DNA of 64,000 nt. Origin: Eledone cirrhosa (taxonomy: Eukaryota > Mollusca > Cephalopoda > Octopoda > Eledonidae). The notes under the pieces were generated by a model. That model had not been told where the DNA came from, did no database searches, and saw only the letters and a list, made by a program, of their open reading frames with translations. Where the stretch lies: positions 178,741,094-178,805,093 of the forward strand of contig OZ024743.1 in NCBI GenBank assembly GCA_964016885.1, written 5' to 3'. Position numbers and translations under genes: made by a program. Shown here piece after piece: positions 39,201-57,414 of this stretch; position 1 is the stretch's first letter; the number at the start of each line of letters is the position of its first letter.

Positions 39201-41911
39201 CCCCCAACATCATCATCAATCAACGATAACACCACCACCACAACCATTAAGCCCAACATCATCATCATCAACGACAACACCACCACCACAACCACTACCC
39301 CAACATCATCATCATCAACGACACCACCACCACCACAACCACTACCCCAACATCATCATCAACGGCAACACCACCACCACAACCACTACCCCCATCATCC
39401 TCATCATCAACGACAACACCACCACCACCACAACCACTACCCCAACATCATCATCATCAACGACAACACCATCACCACAACCACTACCCCCAACATCATC
39501 ATCATCAACGACAACACCACCACCACAACCGCTAACCCCAACATCATCATCATCAACGACAACACCACCACCACAACCACTACTCCCAACATCATCATCA
39601 TCAACGACACCACCACAAAAACTACCCCATCATCATCATCATCAACGACACCACCACCACCACAACCGCTAACCCCAACATCATCATCATCAACGACAAC
39701 ACCACCACCACAACCGCTAACCCCAACATCATCATCAACGACAACACCACCACCACAACCACTACCCCCAACATCATCATCATCAACGATAACACCACCC
39801 CCACAACCGCTACCCCCAACATCATCATCATCAACGATAACACCACCACCACAACCGCTACCCCCAACATCATCATCAACGACAACACCACCACCACAAC
39901 CACTACCCCCAACATCATCATCATCAACGATAACACCACCACCACAACCGCTACCCCCAACATCATCATCAACGACAACACCTTCACCACAACCACTACC
40001 CCCAACATCATCATCATCAACGACAACACCACCACCACAACCACTACCCCAACATCATCATCATCAACGACAACACCACCACCACAACCACTAACCCCAA
40101 CATCATCATCATCAACGACAACACCACCACCACAACCACTACCCCCAACATCATCATCATCAACGACAACACCACCACCACAACCACTACCCTCAACATC
40201 ATCATCATCAACGACAACACCACCACCACAACCACTACCCCCAACATCATCATCATCAACGATAACACCACCACCACAACCGCTACCCCCAACATCATCA
40301 TCAACGACAACACCACCACCACAACCACTACCCCCAACATCATCATCATCAACGATAACACCACCACCACAACCGCTACCCCCAACATCATCATCAACGA
40401 CAACACCACCACCACAACCACTACCCCCAACATCATCATCATCAACGACAACACCACCACCACAACCACTACTCCCAACATCATCATCATCAACGACACC
40501 ACCACAAAAACTACCCCATCATCATCATCATCAACGACACCACCACCACCACAACCGCTAACCCCAACATCATCATCATCAACGACAACACCACCACCAC
40601 AACCGCTAACCCCAACATCATCATCAACGACAACACCACCACCACAACCACTACCCCCAACATCATCATCATCAACGATAACACCACCACCACAACCGCT
40701 ACCCCCAACATCATCATCATCAACGATAACACCACCACCACAACCGCTACCCCCAACATCATCATCAACGACAACACCACCACCACAACCACTACCCCCA
40801 ACATCATCATCATCAACGATAACACCACCACCACAACCGCTACCCCCAACATCATCATCAACGACAACACCTTCACCACAACCACTACCCTCAACATCAT
40901 CATCATCAACGACAACACCACCACCACAACCACTACCCCCAACATCATCATCATCAACGATAACACCACCACCACAACCGCTACCCCCAACATCATCATC
41001 AACGACAACACCACCACCACAACCACTACCCCCAACATCATCATCATCAACGATAACACCACCACCACAACCGCTACCCCCAACATCATCATCAACGACA
41101 ACACCACCACCACAACCACTACCCCCAACATCATCATCATCAACGACAACACCACCACCACAACCACTACCCCCAACATCATCATCATCAACGATAACAC
41201 CACCACCACAACCGCTACCCCAACATCATCATCAACGACAACACCACCACCACAACCACTACCCCCAACATCATCATCATCAACGACAACACCACCACCA
41301 CAACCACTACCCCCAACATCATCATCATCAACGATAACACCACCACCACAACCGCTACCCCCAACATCATCATCATCAACGACAACACCACCACCACAAC
41401 CACTACCCCCAACATCATCATCATCAACGACAACACCACCACCACAACCACTACCCCAACATCATCATCAACGACAACACCACCGTCCCTACCACTACCC
41501 GAACATCATCATCAACGACAACACCACCGCCACAACCACTACCCCCAACATCATCATCATCAACGACAACACCACCACCACAACCACTACCCCAACATCA
41601 TCATCAACGACAACACCACCGCCACAACCACTACCCCAACATCATCATCAACGACAACACCACCACCACAACCACAACCCCAACATCTTCATCATCAACG
41701 ACAACACCACCACCACAACCACTACCCCAACATCATCATCATCAACGACACCACCACCACCACAACCACTACCCCAACATCATCAACATCAACGACAACA
41801 CCACCACCACAATCACTAACCCCAACATCATCATCATCAACGACAAAACCACCACCACAACCACTACCCCCAACATCATCATCATCAACGACAACACCAC
41901 CACCACAACCA
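36215..41911 (+). repeat. Higher-order unit A, copy 2 (5,697 bp, internally deleted)
   Basis: Same landmark order as copy 1 up to about 40505. It then jumps to the block found in copy 1 at 34814. The 2,130-bp difference corresponds to 32690-34813 of copy 1, the part with CATACATCATC and AAAATTAAGCCC variants. Confidence 0.9.
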
Positions 41912-44900
41912 CTACCCCAACATCATCATCATCAACGATAACACCACCACCACAACCACTACCCCAACATCATCATCATCAACGACAACACCACTACCAC
42001 AACCACTACCCCCAACATCATCATCAATCAACGATAACACCACCACCACAACCATTAAGCCCAACATCATCATCATCAACGACAACACCACCACCACAAC
42101 CACTACCCCAACATCATCATCATCAACGACACCACCACCACCACAACCACTACCCCAACATCATCATCAACGGCAACACCACCACCACAACCACTACCCC
42201 CATCATCCTCATCATCAACGACAACACCACCACCACCACAACCACTACCCCAACATCATCATCATCAACGACAACACCACCACCACAACCACTACCCCCA
42301 ACATCATCATCATCAACGACAACACCACCACCACAACCACTATCCCAACATCATCATCATCAACGACAACACCACCACCACAACCACTATCCCAACATCA
42401 TCATCATCAACGACAACACCACCACCACAACCACTACCCCAACATCATCATCATCAACGATAACACCACCACCACAACCACTACCCCCAACATCATCATC
42501 ATCAACGACAACACCACCACCACAACCATTACCCCAACATCATCATCATCAACGACAACACCACCACCACAACCACTACCCCCATCATCATCATCATCAA
42601 CGACAACACCACCACCACAACCAATACCCCCAAACACCATCAACATCAACGACAACACCACCACCACAACCACTACCCCCAACAACATCATCATCAACGA
42701 CAACACCACCACCACATCCATTAACCCCAACCTCATCATCAACAACGACAACACCACCACCACAACCATTAACCCCAACCTCATCATCATCAACTACAAC
42801 ACCACCACCACAACCACTACGCCCAACATCATCATCATCAACGACAACACCACCACCACAACCACTACCCCAACATCATCATCATCAACGACAACACCAC
42901 CACCACAACCACTACCCCAACATCATCATCATCAACGACACCACCACCACCACAACCACTACCCCAACATCATCATCATCAACGACAACACCACCACCAC
43001 AACCACTAACCCCAACATCATCATTATCAACGACAACACCACCACCACAACCACTACCCCCAACATCATCATCATCAACGACAACACCACCACCACAACC
43101 ACTACCCCAACATCATCATCATCAACGACAACACCACCACAACAACCACTACCCCCAACATCATCATCATCAACGACAACACCACCACCACAACCACTAC
43201 CCCAACATCATCATCATCAACGATAACACCACCACCACAACCATTAAGCCCATCATCATCATCATCAACGGCAAACACCACCACCACAACCACTACCCCA
43301 ACATCATCATCAACGATAACACCACCACCACAACCACTACCCCCAACATCATCATCATCAACGACAACACCACCACCACAACCACTACCCCCAACATCAT
43401 CATCATCAACGACAACACCATCACCACAACCACTACCCCCAACATCATCATCATCAACGACAACACCACCACCACAACCGCTAACCCCAACATCATCATC
43501 ATCAACGACAACACCACCACCACAACCACTACTCCCAACATCATCATCATCAACGACACCACCACAAAAACTACCCCATCATCATCATCATCAACGACAC
43601 CACCACCACCACAACCGCTAACCCCAACATCATCATCATCAACGACAACACCACCACCACAACCGCTAACCCCAACATCATCATCAACGACAACACCACC
43701 ACCACAACCACTACCCCCAACATCATCATCATCAACGATAACACCACCTCCACAACCGCTACCCCCAACATCATCATCATCAACGATAACACCACCACCA
43801 CAACCGCTACCCCCAACATCATCATCAACGACAACACCACCACCACAACCACTACCCCCAACATCATCATCATCAACGACAACACCACCACCACAACCAC
43901 TACCCCCAACATCATCATCATCAACGATAACACCACCACCACAACCGCTACCCCCAACATCATCATCAACGACAACACCACCACCACAACCACTACCCCC
44001 AACATCATCATCATCAACGATAACACCACCACCACAACCGCTACCCCCAACATCATCATCAACGACAACACCACCACCACAACCACAACCCCAACATCAT
44101 CATCATCAACGACAACACCACCACCACAACCACTACCCCAACATCATCATCATCAACGACAACACCACCACCACAACCACTAACCCCAACATCATCATCA
44201 TCAACGACAACACCACCACCACAAACACTACCCCCAAACACCATCATCATCAACGACAACACCACCACCACAACCACTACCCCAACATCATCATCATCAA
44301 CGACAACACCACCACCACAACCGCTACCCCCAACATCATCGTCATCAACGACAACACCACCACCACAACCACTACCCCAACATCATCGTCATCAACGACA
44401 ACACCACCACCACAACCACTACCCCAACATCATCATCATCAACGACACCACCACCACCACAACCACTACACCCAACATCATCATCATCAACGACAACACC
44501 ACCACCACAACCACTACCCCAACATCATCATCATCAACGACACCACCACCACCCCAACCACTACCCCAACATCATCATCATCATCAACGACAACACCACC
44601 ACCACAACCACTACCCCAACATCATCATCATCAACGACACCACCACCACCACAACCACTACCCCAACATCATCATCATCAACGACAACACCACCACCACA
44701 ACCACTAACCCCAACATTATCATCATCAACGACAACACCACCACCACAACCACTACCCCCAACATCATCATCATCAACGACAACACCACCACCACAACCA
44801 CTACCCCAACATCATCATCATCAACGATAACACCACCACCACAACCACTACCCCAACATCATCATCATCAACGACAACACCACTACCACAACCACTACCC

Positions 44901-47900
44901 CCAACATCATCATCAATCAACGATAACACCACCACCACAACCATTAAGCCCAACATCATCATCATCAACGACAACACCACCACCACAACCACTACCCCAA
45001 CATCATCATCATCAACGACACCACCACCACCACAACCACTACCCCAACATCATCATCAACGGCAACACCACCACCACAACCACTACCCCCATCATCCTCA
45101 TCATCAACGACAACACCACCACCACCACAACCACTACCCCAACATCATCATCATCAACGACAACACCATCACCACAACCACTACCCCCAACATCATCATC
45201 ATCAACGACAACACCACCACCACAACCGCTAACCCCAACATCATCATCATCAACGACAACACCACCACCACAACCACTACTCCCAACATCATCATCATCA
45301 ACGACACCACCACAAAAACTACCCCATCATCATCATCATCAACGACACCACCACCACCACAACCGCTAACCCCAACATCATCATCATCAACGACAACACC
45401 ACCACCACAACCGCTAACCCCAACATCATCATCAACGACAACACCACCACCACAACCACTACCCCCAACATCATCATCATCAACGATAACACCACCCCCA
45501 CAACCGCTACCCCCAACATCATCATCATCAACGATAACACCACCACCACAACCGCTACCCCCAACATCATCATCAACGACAACACCACCACCACAACCAC
45601 TACCCCCAACATCATCATCATCAACGATAACACCACCACCACAACCGCTACCCCCAACATCATCATCAACGACAACACCTTCACCACAACCACTACCCCC
45701 AACATCATCATCATCAACGACAACACCACCACCACAACCACTACCCCAACATCATCATCATCAACGACAACACCACCACCACAACCACTAACCCCAACAT
45801 CATCATCATCAACGACAACACCACCACCACAACCACTACCCCCAACATCATCATCATCAACGACAACACCACCACCACAACCACTACCCTCAACATCATC
45901 ATCATCAACGACAACACCACCACCACAACCACTACCCCCAACATCATCATCATCAACGATAACACCACCACCACAACCGCTACCCCCAACATCATCATCA
46001 ACGACAACACCACCACCACAACCACTACCCCCAACATCATCATCATCAACGATAACACCACCACCACAACCGCTACCCCCAACATCATCATCAACGACAA
46101 CACCACCACCACAACCACTACCCCCAACATCATCATCATCAACGACAACACCACCACCACAACCACTACCCCCAACATCATCATCATCAACGATAACACC
46201 ACCACCACAACCGCTACCCCAACATCATCATCAACGACAACACCACCACCACAACCACTACCCCCAACATCATCATCATCAACGACAACACCACCACCAC
46301 AACCACTACCCCCAACATCATCATCATCAACGATAACACCACCACCACAACCGCTACCCCCAACATCATCATCATCAACGATAACACCACCACCACAACC
46401 ACTACCCCCAACATCATCATCATCAACGACAACACCACCACCACAACCACTATCCCAACATCATCATCAACGACAACACCACCGTCCCTACCACTACCCG
46501 AACATCATCATCAACGACAACACCACCGCCACAACCACTACCCCCAACATCATCATCATCAACGACAACACCACCACCACAACCACTACCCCAACATCAT
46601 CATCAACGACAACACCACCGCCACAACCACTACCCCAACATCATCATCAACGACAACACCACCACCACAACCACAACCCCAACATCATCATCATCAACGA
46701 CAACACCACCACCACAACCACTACCCCAACATCATCATCATCAACGACACCACCACCACCACAACCACTACCCCAACATCATCAACATCAACGACAACAC
46801 CACCACCACAATCACTAACCCCAACATCATCATCATCAACGACAACACCACCACCACAACCACTACCCCCAACATCATCATCATCAACGACAACACCACC
46901 ACCACAACCACTACCCCAACATCATCATCATCAACGACAACACCACCACCACAACCACTACCCGCAACATCATCATCATCAACGACAACACCACCACCAC
47001 AACCACTACCCCAACATCATCATCATCAACGATAACACCACCACCACAAAAATTAAGCCCAACATCATCATCATCAACGACAACACCACCACCACAACCA
47101 CTACCCCCAACATCATCATCATCAACGACAACACCACCACCACAACCACTACCCCCAACATCATCATCATCAACGATAACACCACCACCACAACCACTAC
47201 CCCCATACATCATCATCATCAACGACAACACCACCACCACAACTACTACCCCATACATCATCATCATCAACGACACCACCACCACCACAACCACTACCCC
47301 CAACATCATCATCATCAACGACAACACCACCACCACAACCACTACCCCAACATCATCATCATCAACGATAACACCACCACCACAAAAATTAAGCCCAACA
47401 TCATCATCATCAACGACAACACCACCACCACAACCACTACCCCCAACATCATCATCATCAACGACAACACCACCACCACAACCACTACCCCAACATCCTC
47501 ATCATCAACGATAACACCACCACCACAACCACTACCCCCAACATCATCATCATCAACGACAACACCACCACCACAACTACTACCCCATACATCATCATCA
47601 TCAACGACAACACCACCACCACAACTACTACCCCATACATCATCATCATCAACGACAACACCACCACCACAACCACTACCCCCAACATCATCATCATCAA
47701 CGACAACACCACCACCACAACCACTACCACAACATCATCATCATCAACGACAACACCACCACCACAACCACTATTCCAACATCATCATCATCAACGACAA
47801 CACCACCACCACAACCACTACCCCCAACATCATCATCATCAACGACAACACCACCACCACAACCGCTAACTCCAACATCATCATCATCAACGACACCACC

Positions 47901-49700
47901 ACCACCACAACCACTACCCCAACATCATCATCATCAACGACAACACCACCACCACAACCACTACCCCCAACATCATCATCATCAACGACAACACCACCAC
48001 CACAACCGCTAAGCCCAACATCATCATCATCAACGACAACACCACCACCACAACCACTACCCCCAACATCATCATCATCAACGACAACACCACCACCACA
48101 ACCGCTAACCCCAACATCATCATCATCAACGACAACACCACCACCACAACCACTACCCCCAACATCATCATCATCAACGACAACACCACCACCACAACCG
48201 CTAACCCCAACATCATCATCATCAACGACAACACCACCACCACAACCACTACCCCAACATCATCATCATCAACGACAACACCACCACCACAACCACTACT
48301 CCCAACATCATCATCATCAACGACACCACCACAAAAACTACCCCATCATCATCATCATCAACGACACCACCACCACCACAACCGCTAACCCCAACATCAT
48401 CATCATCAACGACAACACCACCACCACAACCGCTAACCCCAACATCATCATCAACGACAACACCACCACCACAACCACTACCCCCAACATCATCATCATC
48501 AACGATAACACCACCACCACAACCGCTACCCCCAACATCATCATCATCAACGATAACACCACCACCACAACCGCTACCCCCAACATCATCATCAACGACA
48601 ACACCACCACCACAACCACTACCCCCAACATCATCATCATCAACGATAACACCACCACCACAACCGCTACCCCCAACATCATCATCAACGACAACACCTT
48701 CACCACAACCACTACCCTCAACATCATCATCATCAACGACAACACCACCACCACAACCACTACCCCCAACATCATCATCATCAACGATAACACCACCACC
48801 ACAACCGCTACCCCCAACATCATCATCAACGACAACACCACCACCACAACCACTACCCCCAACATCATCATCATCAACGATAACACCACCACCACAACCG
48901 CTACCCCCAACATCATCATCAACGACAACACCACCACCACAACCACTACCCCCAACATCATCATCATCAACGATAACACCACCACCACAACCGCTACCCC
49001 AACATCATCATCAACGACAACACCACCACCACAACCACTACCCCCAACATCATCATCATCAACGACAACACCACCACCACAACCACTACCCCCAACATCA
49101 TCATCATCAACGATAACACCACCACCACAACCGCTACCCCCAACATCATCATCATCAACGACAACACCACCACCACAACCACTACCCCCAACATCATCAT
49201 CATCAACGACAACACCACCACCACAACCACTACCCCAACATCATCATCAACGACAACACCACCGTCCCTACCACTACCCGAACATCATCATCAACGACAA
49301 CACCACCGCCACAACCACTACCCCCAACATCATCATCATCAACGACAACACCACCACCACAACCACTACCCCAACATCATCATCAACGACAACACCACCG
49401 CCACAACCACTACCCCAACATCATCATCAACGACAACACCACCACCACAACCACAACCCCAACATCTTCATCATCAACGACAACACCACCACCACAACCA
49501 CTACCCCAACATCATCATCATCAACGACACCACCACCACCACAACCACTACCCCAACATCATCAACATCAACGACAACACCACCACCACAATCACTAACC
49601 CCAACATCATCATCATCAACGACAACACCACCACCACAACCACTACCCCCAACATCATCATCATCAACGATAACACCACCACCACAACCACTACCCCAAC
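41912..49700 (+). repeat. Higher-order unit A, copy 3 (~7.8 kb)
   Basis: Landmarks lie 5,697 bp from copy 2 (36215, 37405, 38362, 39104 and 40044 pair with 41912, 43102, 44059, 44801 and 45741). They lie 13,524 bp from copy 1 for the part copy 2 lacks (33387, 33961, 34390 and 34814 pair with 46911, 47485, 47914 and 48338). One 48-bp monomer is missing from the 48338-48988 block relative to 34814-35512. Confidence 0.88.
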
Positions 49701-52700
49701 ATCATCATCATCAACGACAATACCACCACCACAACCACTACCCCCATCATCATCATCATCAACGACAACACCACCACCACCACAACCACTACCCCAACAT
49801 CATCATCATCAACGACAACACCACCACCACAACCACTACCCCAACATCATCATCATCAACGACAACACCACCACCACAACCACTACCCCAACATCATCAT
49901 CATCAGCGACAACACCACCACCACAACCATTAAGCCCAACATCATCATCATCAACGACAACACCACCAGCACAACCACTACCCCCAACATCATCATCATC
50001 AACGACAACACCACCACCACAACCACTACCCCCAACATCATCATCATCAGCGACAACACCACCACCACAACCATTAAGCCCAACATCATCATCATCAACG
50101 ACAACACCACCACCACAACCACTACCCCAACATCTTCATCATCAACGACAACACCACCACCACAACCACTACCCCAACATCATCATCATCAGCGACAACA
50201 CCACCACCACAACCATTAAGCCCAACATCATCATCCTCAACGACAACACCACCACCACAACCACTACCCCAACATCATCATCATCAACGACAACACCACC
50301 AGCACAACCACTACCCCCAACATCATCATCCTCAACGACAACACCACCACCACAACCACTACCCCCAACATCATCATCATCAACGACAACACCACCACCA
50401 CAACCACTACCCCCAACATCATCATCATCAACGACAACACCACCACCACAACCACTACCCCCAACATCATCATCATCAGCGACAACACCACCACCACAAC
50501 CACTACCCCCAACATCATCATCATCAACGACAACACCACCACCACAACCACTACCCCCAACATCATCATCATCAACGACAACACCACCACCACAACCACT
50601 ACCCCCAACATCATCATCATCAGCGACAACACCACCACCACAACCACTACCCCCAACATCATCATCATCAACGACAACACCACCACCACAACCACTACCC
50701 CCAACATCATCATCATCAGCGACAACACCACCACCACAACCACTACCCCCAACATCATCATCATCAACGACAACACCACCACCACAACCACTACCCCCAA
50801 CATCATCATCATCAACGACAACACCACCACCACAACCACTAACCCCAACATCATCATCATCAACGACAACACCACCACCACAACCACTACCCCCAACATC
50901 ATCATCATCAACGACACCACCACCGCCACAACCACTACCCCCAACATCATCATCCTCAACGACAACACCACCACCACAACCACTACCCCCAACATCATCA
51001 TCATCAACGACAACACCACCACCACAACCACTACCCCCAACATCATCATCATCAACGACAACACCACCACCACAACCACTACCCCCAACATCATCATCAT
51101 CAACGACACCACCACCGCCACAACCACTACCCCCAACATCATCATCCTCAACGACAACACCACCACCACAACCACTACCCCCAACATCATCATCATCAAC
51201 GACAACACCACCACCACAACCACTACCCCCAACATCATCATCATCAACGACAACACCACCACAACCACTAACCCCAACATCATAATCATCAACGACACAA
51301 CCACCACCACAACCACTACCCCCAACATCATCATCATCAACTACAACACCACCACCACAACCACTACCCCCAACATCATCATCATCAACGACAACACCAC
51401 CACAACCACTAACCCCAACATCATAATCATCAACGACACCACCACCGCCACAACCACTACCCCCAACATCATCATCATCAACGACACAACCACCACCACA
51501 ACCACTACCCCAACATCATCATCATCAACGACAACACCACCACCACAACCACTACCCCCAACATCATCATCATCAACGATAACACCACCACCACAACCAC
51601 TACCCCCAACATCATCATCATCAACGACAACACCACCACCACAACTACTACCCCCAAAATCATCATCATCAACGATAACACCACCACCACAACCACTACC
51701 CCAACATCATCATCATCAACGACAACACCACCACCACAACAACTACCCCAACATCATCATCATCAACGACAACACCACCACCACAACCTCTACCCCCAAC
51801 ATCATCATCATCAACGACAACACCACCACCACAACCACTACCCCCAACATCATCATCATCAACGACAACACCACCACCACAACCACTACCCCCAACATCA
51901 TCATCATCAACGACAACACCACCACCACAACCACTACCCCCAACATCATCATCATCAATGATAACACCACCACCACAACCACTACCCCGACATCATCATC
52001 ATCAACGACAACACCACCACCACAACCACTACCCCAACATCATCATCATCAACGACAACACCACCACCACAACCTCTACCCCCAACATCATCATCATCAA
52101 CGACAACATCACCACCACAACCACTACCCCCAACATCATCATCATCAACGACAACACCACCACCACAACCACTACCCCCAACATCATCATCATCAACGAC
52201 AACACCACCACCACAACCACTACCCCAACATCATCAACGACAACACCACCACCACAACCTCTACCCCCAACATCATCATCATCAACGACAACACCACCAC
52301 CACAACCACTACCCCAACATCATCATCATCAACGACAACACCACTACCACAACCACTACCCCCAACATCATCATCATCAACGATAACACCACCACCACAG
52401 CCATTAAGCCCAACATCATCATCATCAACGACAACACCACCACCACAACCACTACCCCAACATCATCATTATCAACGACACCACCACCACCACAACCACT
52501 ACCCCAACATCATCATCATCAACGACAACACCACCACCACAACCACTACCCCCAACATCATCATCATCAACGACAACACCACCACCACAACCACTAACCC
52601 CAACATCATCATCATCAACCATAACACCACCACCACAACCACTACCCCAACATCGTCATCATCAACGACAATACCACCACCACAACCACTACCCCCATCA

Positions 52701-55700
52701 TCATCATCATCAACGACAACACCACCACCACAACCTCTACCCCAACATCATCATCATCAACGACAACACCACCACCACAACCACTACCCCAACATCATCA
52801 TCATCAACGACAACACCACCACAACAACCACTACCCCAACATCATCATCATCAGCGACAACACCACCACCACAACCATTAAGCCCAACATCATCATCATC
52901 AACGACAACACCACCACCACAACCACTACCCCCAACATCATCATCATCAACGACAACACCACCAGCACAACCACTACCCCCAACATCATCATCCTCAACG
53001 ACAACACCACCACCACAACCACTACCCCCAACATCATCATCATCAACGACAACACCACCACCACAACCACTACCCCCAACATCATCATCATCAACGACAA
53101 CACCACCAGCACAACCACTACCCCCAACATCATCATCCTCAACGACAACACCACCACCACAACCACTACCCCCAACATCATCATCATCAACGACAACACC
53201 ACCACCACAACCACTACCCCCAACATCATCATCATCAACGACAACACCACCACCACAACCACTACCCCCAACATCATCATCATCAACGACAACACCACCA
53301 GCACAACCACTACCCCCAACATCATCATCATCAACGACAACACCACCACCACAACCACTACCCCCAACATCATCATCAACGAGAACACCACCACCACAAC
53401 CACTACCCCCAACATCATCATCATCAACGACAACACCACCACCACAACCACTACCCCAACATCATCATCATCAACGACAACACCACCACCACAACCATTA
53501 AGCCCAACATCATCATCATCAACGACAACACCAGCACCACAACCACTACCCCCAACATCATCATCATCAACGACAACACCACCAGCACAACCACTACCCC
53601 CAACATCATCATCATCAACGACAACACCACCACCACAACCACTACCGCCAACATCATCATCATCAACGACAACACCACCACCACAACCACTACCCCCAAC
53701 ATCATCATCATCAACGACAACACCACCACCACAACCACTACCCCCAACATCATCATCATCAACGATAACACCACCACCACAACCACTACCCCAACATCAT
53801 CATCATCAACGACAACACCACCACCACAACCACTACCCCAACATCATCATCATCAACGACAACACCACCACCACAACCTCTACCCCCAACATCATCATCA
53901 TCAACGACAACATCACCACCACAACCACTACCCCCAACATCATCATCATCAACGACAACACCACCACCACAACCACTACGCCCAACATCATCATCATCAA
54001 CGATAACACCACCACCACAACCACTACCCCAACATCATCATCATCAACGACAACACCACCACCACAACCACTACCCCAACATCATCATCATCAACGACAA
54101 CACCACCACCACAACCTCTACCCCCAACATCATCATCATCAACGACAACACCACCACCACAACCACTACCCCCAACATCATCATCATCAACGACAACACC
54201 ACCACCACAACCACTACCCCCAACATCATCATCATCAACGATAACACCACCACCACAACCACTACCTCAACATCATCATCATCAACGACAACACCACCAC
54301 CACAACCACTACCCCAACATCATCATCATCAACGACAACACCACCACCACAACCACTACCCCCAACATCATCATCATCAACGACAACACCACCACCACAA
54401 CCACTACCCCCAACATCATCATCATCAACGACACCACCACCACCACAACCACTACCCCCAACATCATCATCATCAACGACACCACCACCACCACAACCAC
54501 TACCCCAACATAATCATCATCAACGACACCACCACCACCACAACCACTATCCCCAACATCATCATCATCAACGACAACACCACCACCACAACCACTAACC
54601 CCAACATCATCATCATCAACGACAACACCACCACCACAACCGCTAACCCCAACATCATCATCATCAACGACAACACCACCACCACAACCACTACCCCCAA
54701 CATCATCATCATCAACGACACCACCACCACCACAACCACTACCCCCAACATCATCATCATCAACGACAACACCACCACCACAACCACTAACCCCAACATC
54801 ATCATCATCAACGACAACACCACCACCACAACCACTACCCCCAACATCATCATCATCAACGACACCACCACCACCACAACCACTACCCCCAACATCATCA
54901 TCATCAACGACAACACCACCACCACAACCACTAACCCCAACATCATCATCATCAACGACAACACCACCACCACAACCACTAACCCCAACATCATCATCAT
55001 CAACGACAACACCACCACCAAAACCACTAACCCCAACATCATCATCATCAACGACAACACCACCACCACAACTACTACCCCAACATCATCATCATCAACG
55101 ACAATACCACCGCCACAACCACTACCCCCAACATCATCATCATCAACGACAACACCACCACCACAACCACTACCCCAACATCATCATCATCAACGACAAC
55201 ACCACCACCACATCCTCTACCCCCAACATCATCATCATCAACGACAACACCACCACCACAACTACTACCCCAACATCATCATCATCAACGACAACACCAC
55301 CACCACAACCACTACCCCAAAATCATCATCATCAACGACAACACCACCACCACAACCACTACCCCCAACATCATCATCATCAACGAGAACACCACCACCA
55401 CAACCACTACCCCAACATCATCATCATCAACGACAACACCACCACCACAACCTCTACCCCCAACATCATCATCATCAACGACAACACCACCACCACAACT
55501 ACTACCCCAACATCATCATCATCAACGACAACACCACCGCCACAACCACTACCCCCAACATCATCATCATCAACGACAACACCACCACCACAACCACTAC
55601 CCCAACATCATCATCATCAACGACAACACCACCACCACAACCACTACTCCCAACATCATCATCATCAACGACACCACCACAAAAACTACCCCATCATCAT

Positions 55701-57414
55701 CATCATCAACGACACCACCACCACCACAACCGCTAACCCCAACATCATCATCATCAACGACAACACCACCACCACAACCGCTAACCCCAACATCATCATC
55801 AACGACAACACCACCACCACAACCACTACCCCCAACATCATCATCATCAACGATAACACCACCACCACAACCGCTACCCCCAACATCATCATCATCAACG
55901 ATAACACCACCACCACAACCGCTACCCCCAACATCATCATCAACGACAACACCACCACCACAAACACTACCCCCAACATCATCATCATCAACGATAACAC
56001 CACCACCACAACCGCTACCCCCAACATCATCATCAACGACAACACCACCACCACAACCACTACCCTCAACATCATCATCATCAACGACAACACCACCACC
56101 ACAACCACTACCCCCAACATCATCATCATCAACGATAACACCACCACCACAACCGCTACCCCCAACATCATCATCAACGACAACACCACCACCACAACCA
56201 CTACCCCCAACATCATCATCATCAACGATAACACCACCACCACAACCGCTACCCCCAACATCATCATCAACGACAACACCACCACCACAACCACTACCCC
56301 CAACATCATCATCATCAACGACAACACCACCACCACAACCACTACCCCCAACATCATCATCATCAACGATAACACCACTACCACAACCGCTACCCCAACA
56401 TCATCATCAGCGACAACACCACCACCACAACCACTACCCCCAACATCATCATCATCAACGACAACACCACCACCACAACCACTACCCCCAACATCATCAT
56501 CATCAACGATAACACCACCACCACAACCGCTACCCCCAACATCATCATCATCAACGATAACACCACCACCACAACCACTACCCCCAACATCATCATCATC
56601 AACGACAACACCACCACCACAACCACTACCCCAACATCATCATCAACGACAACACCACCGTCACAACCACTACCCCAACTTCATCATCAACGACAACACC
56701 ACCGCCACAACCACTACCCCCAACATCATCATCATCAACGACAACACCACCACCACAACCACTACCCCAACATCATCATCAACGACAACACCACCGTCCC
56801 TACCACTACCCGAACATCATCATCAACGACAACACCACCGCCACAACCACTACCCCCAACATCATCATCATCAACGACAACACCACCACCACAACCACTA
56901 CCCCAACATCATCATCAACGACAACACCACCGCCACAACCACTACCCCAACATCATCATCAACGACAACACCACCACCACAACCACAACCCCAACATCTT
57001 CATCATCAACGACAACACCACCACCACAACCACTACCCCAACATCATCATCATCAACGACACCACCACCACCACAACCACTACCCCAACATCATCAACAT
57101 CAACGACAACACCACCACCACAATCACTAACCCCAACATCATCATCATCAACGACAACACCACCACCACAACCACTACCCCCAACATCATCATCATCAAC
57201 GATAACACCACCACCACAACCACTACCCCAACATCATCATCATCAACGACAATACCACCACCACAACCACTACCCCCATCATCATCATCATCAACGACAA
57301 CACCACCACCACCACAACCACTACCCCAACATCATCATCATCAACGACAACACCACCACCACAACCACTACCCCAACATCATCATCATCAACGACAACAC
57401 CACCACCACAACCA
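49700..57414 (+). repeat. Higher-order unit B, copy 1
   Basis: Blocks at 49883, 51505, 51743, 52029, 52831, 53451, 53833 and 54309 recur in order at 57415, 58940, 59178, 59464, 60737, 61357, 61739 and 62168. It ends with the block at 55686-56626, which is also found in unit A (34814-35754, 40511-41451), so A and B share a module. Confidence 0.85.
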
